A stretch of DNA of 64,000 nt from Bacillaceae bacterium OF18-1A. GTDB lineage: Bacteria; Bacillota; Bacilli; Bacillales; Bacillaceae_G. Location of the stretch: positions 207,534 through 271,533 of the forward strand of contig JAQEWB010000003.1 of the NCBI GenBank assembly GCA_027694045.1, given 5' to 3'. Below are positions 62,921 to 64,000 of the stretch, piece by piece; positions within the stretch are counted from its first letter, which is position 1; each line of letters opens with the position of its first letter. Under the pieces are notes generated by a model. It was not told the DNA's origin and ran no database searches. It was given only the letters and a program-made list of their open reading frames with translations. The position numbers and the translations under genes were made by a program.

Positions 62921-64000
62921 TTATAAAGCACGGCTAATAACAAGTTTTTGTATCTCACTCGTTCCTTCATAAATTTGTGTGATTTTCGCATCTCGGAAAA
63001 ATCGTTCTACTGGATAATCTTTCGTATAACCGTAGCCGCCAAATACTTGCACTGCTTCAATTGCGACTTCAACAGCTGTCTTAGAAGCAAACAGTTTCGC
63101 AATAGATGCTTCTTTACCGCATGGTAATCCTTGTGCTCTAAGTGATGCAGCTCTATATACGAGTAATCGCGCTGCTTCCACACTTGTTGCCATATCTGCA
63201 AGCTTGAAGCCAATCCCTTGTTGCGCCGCAATCGGCTTTCCAAATTGCTCGCGCTCCTTTGCATAATCAATTGCACATTCGAGCGCTGCCTCAGCAATTC
63301 CTAATGCCTGCGCCCCGATTCCAATTCGGCCAACATCTAAATTTGCCATCGCCACCTTGAATCCTTGCCCTTCTTCACCAAGTAAATTCTCGGCCGGCAC
63401 TTTCATATCTTCAAATGTAAGTTGTACTGTACGAGAACCGAGAAGTCCCATTTTATGTTCATCTTTTCCTATAATTAAACCAGGCGTATCCTTCTCTACT
63501 ATAAATGCAGAAATACCACTCTTTCCTGCCTCTGGATTTGTAGAAGCGAAGACAATGTATGTACTTGCTTCACCGCCATTTGTAATAAACACTTTTGATC
63601 CATTAATAATGTAATGGTCGCCTTTCTTTATCGCTCTTGATTTCAAACTCCCTGCATCTGAACCTGCATTTGGCTCCGTTAAAGCAAATGCTCCTAAATA
63701 TTCACCCGTTGCAAGTTTAGAAACATATTTTTGCTTCTGTTCTTCTGTTCCGAAATATAAAATCGGGTTCATTCCAACCGACGTATGTACAGCTAAAATT
63801 ACACCAACCGTTGCACTTACTTTTGAGATTTCCTCAATTGCTAGAATGTAAGAAATAAAATCCATTTCTGCGCCGCCGTATTTCGCAGGCGCTGGAATAC
63901 CCATTAGTCCAAGCTCACCCATCTTTTGCAAAATCTCTTTCGGGAACACCCCTTGTTCCATACTAGGAACAAAGGGAGCTATTTCTTTCTGTGCAAAATC
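62921..64000 (-). CDS. Acyl-CoA dehydrogenase, 5' end beyond the window
   Basis: A second acyl-CoA dehydrogenase. 359 residues are visible and the frame stays open to base 64000 ([17 protein letters not shown] before the first internal Met), so the true start lies outside. Motifs: [71 protein letters not shown]. Highly similar to the gene downstream, so a tandem duplication. The two are probably co-transcribed. Confidence 0.93.
   Translation of the reverse strand, partial: DFAQKEIAPFVPSMEQGVFPKEILQKMGELGLMGIPAPAKYGGAEMDFISYILAIEEISKVSATVGVILAVHTSVGMNPILYFGTEEQKQKYVSKLATGEYLGAFALTEPNAGSDAGSLKSRAIKKGDHYIINGSKVFITNGGEASTYIVFASTNPEAGKSGISAFIVEKDTPGLIIGKDEHKMGLLGSRTVQLTFEDMKVPAENLLGEEGQGFKVAMANLDVGRIGIGAQALGIAEAALECAIDYAKEREQFGKPIAAQQGIGFKLADMATSVEAARLLVYRAASLRAQGLPCGKEASIAKLFASKTAVEVAIEAVQVFGGYGYTKDYPVERFFRDAKITQIYEGTSEIQKLVISRAL

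Overview
The window looks like a low-GC Firmicute chromosome of the Bacillus cereus group (cereus/thuringiensis/anthracis type). The core gene order follows Bacillus subtilis closely: spo0F-fbaA-murA2-glpX-rho-rpmE-tdk-prfA-prmC-spoIIR-ywlB..G-glyA-upp-atp-ywzB-ywmB-murA1-spoIID, then spoIIQ-spoIIID-mbl-fabZ. Unlike B. subtilis it carries a complex I operon, and it holds structured intergenic repeats of the kind known from the B. cereus group. Almost every gene is on the minus strand. No rRNA, tRNA, CRISPR array, IS transposase or prophage was found.

Layout from left to right. 1-1.4 kb: start of a polysaccharide chain-length modulator, a tyrosine kinase and a decayed GGDEF-like remnant. 1.4-5.4 kb: fabZ, mbl, spoIIID, a new 44-aa membrane protein and spoIIQ. 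5.5-9.2 kb: an ABC exporter pair with an ABC-LytTR regulator, and a lone DUF1643 gene. 9.3-13 kb: spoIID, murA1, ywmB, ywzB. 13.2-23.7 kb: an 11-gene nuoABCDHIJKLMN operon without nuoEFG, whose NuoC has a tandem Ala/Lys/Glu repeat extension. 24-28.2 kb: a GGDEF-EAL membrane protein and two DUF975 membrane proteins. 28.3-35.8 kb: the F1Fo ATP synthase operon. 36.3-41 kb: upp, glyA, ywlG, rpiB, ywlE and a glucose-type EIIA. 41.4-44.7 kb: DoxX, a flavin reductase-like protein, small membrane proteins and mntP. 44.7-49.3 kb: ywlC, a GNAT-like gene, spoIIR, prmC, prfA. 49.8-64 kb: tdk, rpmE2, rho, glpX, murA2, fbaA, spo0F, ywjG, pyrG, rpoE, a TetR regulator and two acyl-CoA dehydrogenases, the last cut by the window edge.

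The genes fall into a few functional groups: energy conservation (complex I and ATP synthase), cell envelope and shape (two MurA, Mbl, FabZ), sporulation (Spo0F, SpoIIR, SpoIIQ, SpoIID, SpoIIID), translation and transcription factors (RF1, PrmC, L31, Rho, delta) and nucleotide or one-carbon metabolism (PyrG, Upp, Tdk, GlyA). Several control sites can be read directly: a sigma-H promoter for spo0F, a sigma-F-like promoter for spoIIQ, sigma-A promoters for atp and nuo, and a pyrG promoter that starts at GGGC ahead of a leader terminator, as in the reiterative-transcription attenuation known from B. subtilis.

The most unusual content is intergenic. One family of about 120-bp hairpin repeats has two alternating subtypes, a constant GCTTTTT apical loop and covarying stems. 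It lies between many genes, including inside the atp operon, and several copies begin exactly at the stop codon of the gene before them. A second family of 90-170-bp elements ends in AAAGTGAAACTTT and also shows a compensatory change in its stem. No clearly new protein system was found; the structured repeats and a few small unannotated proteins are the best candidates for new biology.
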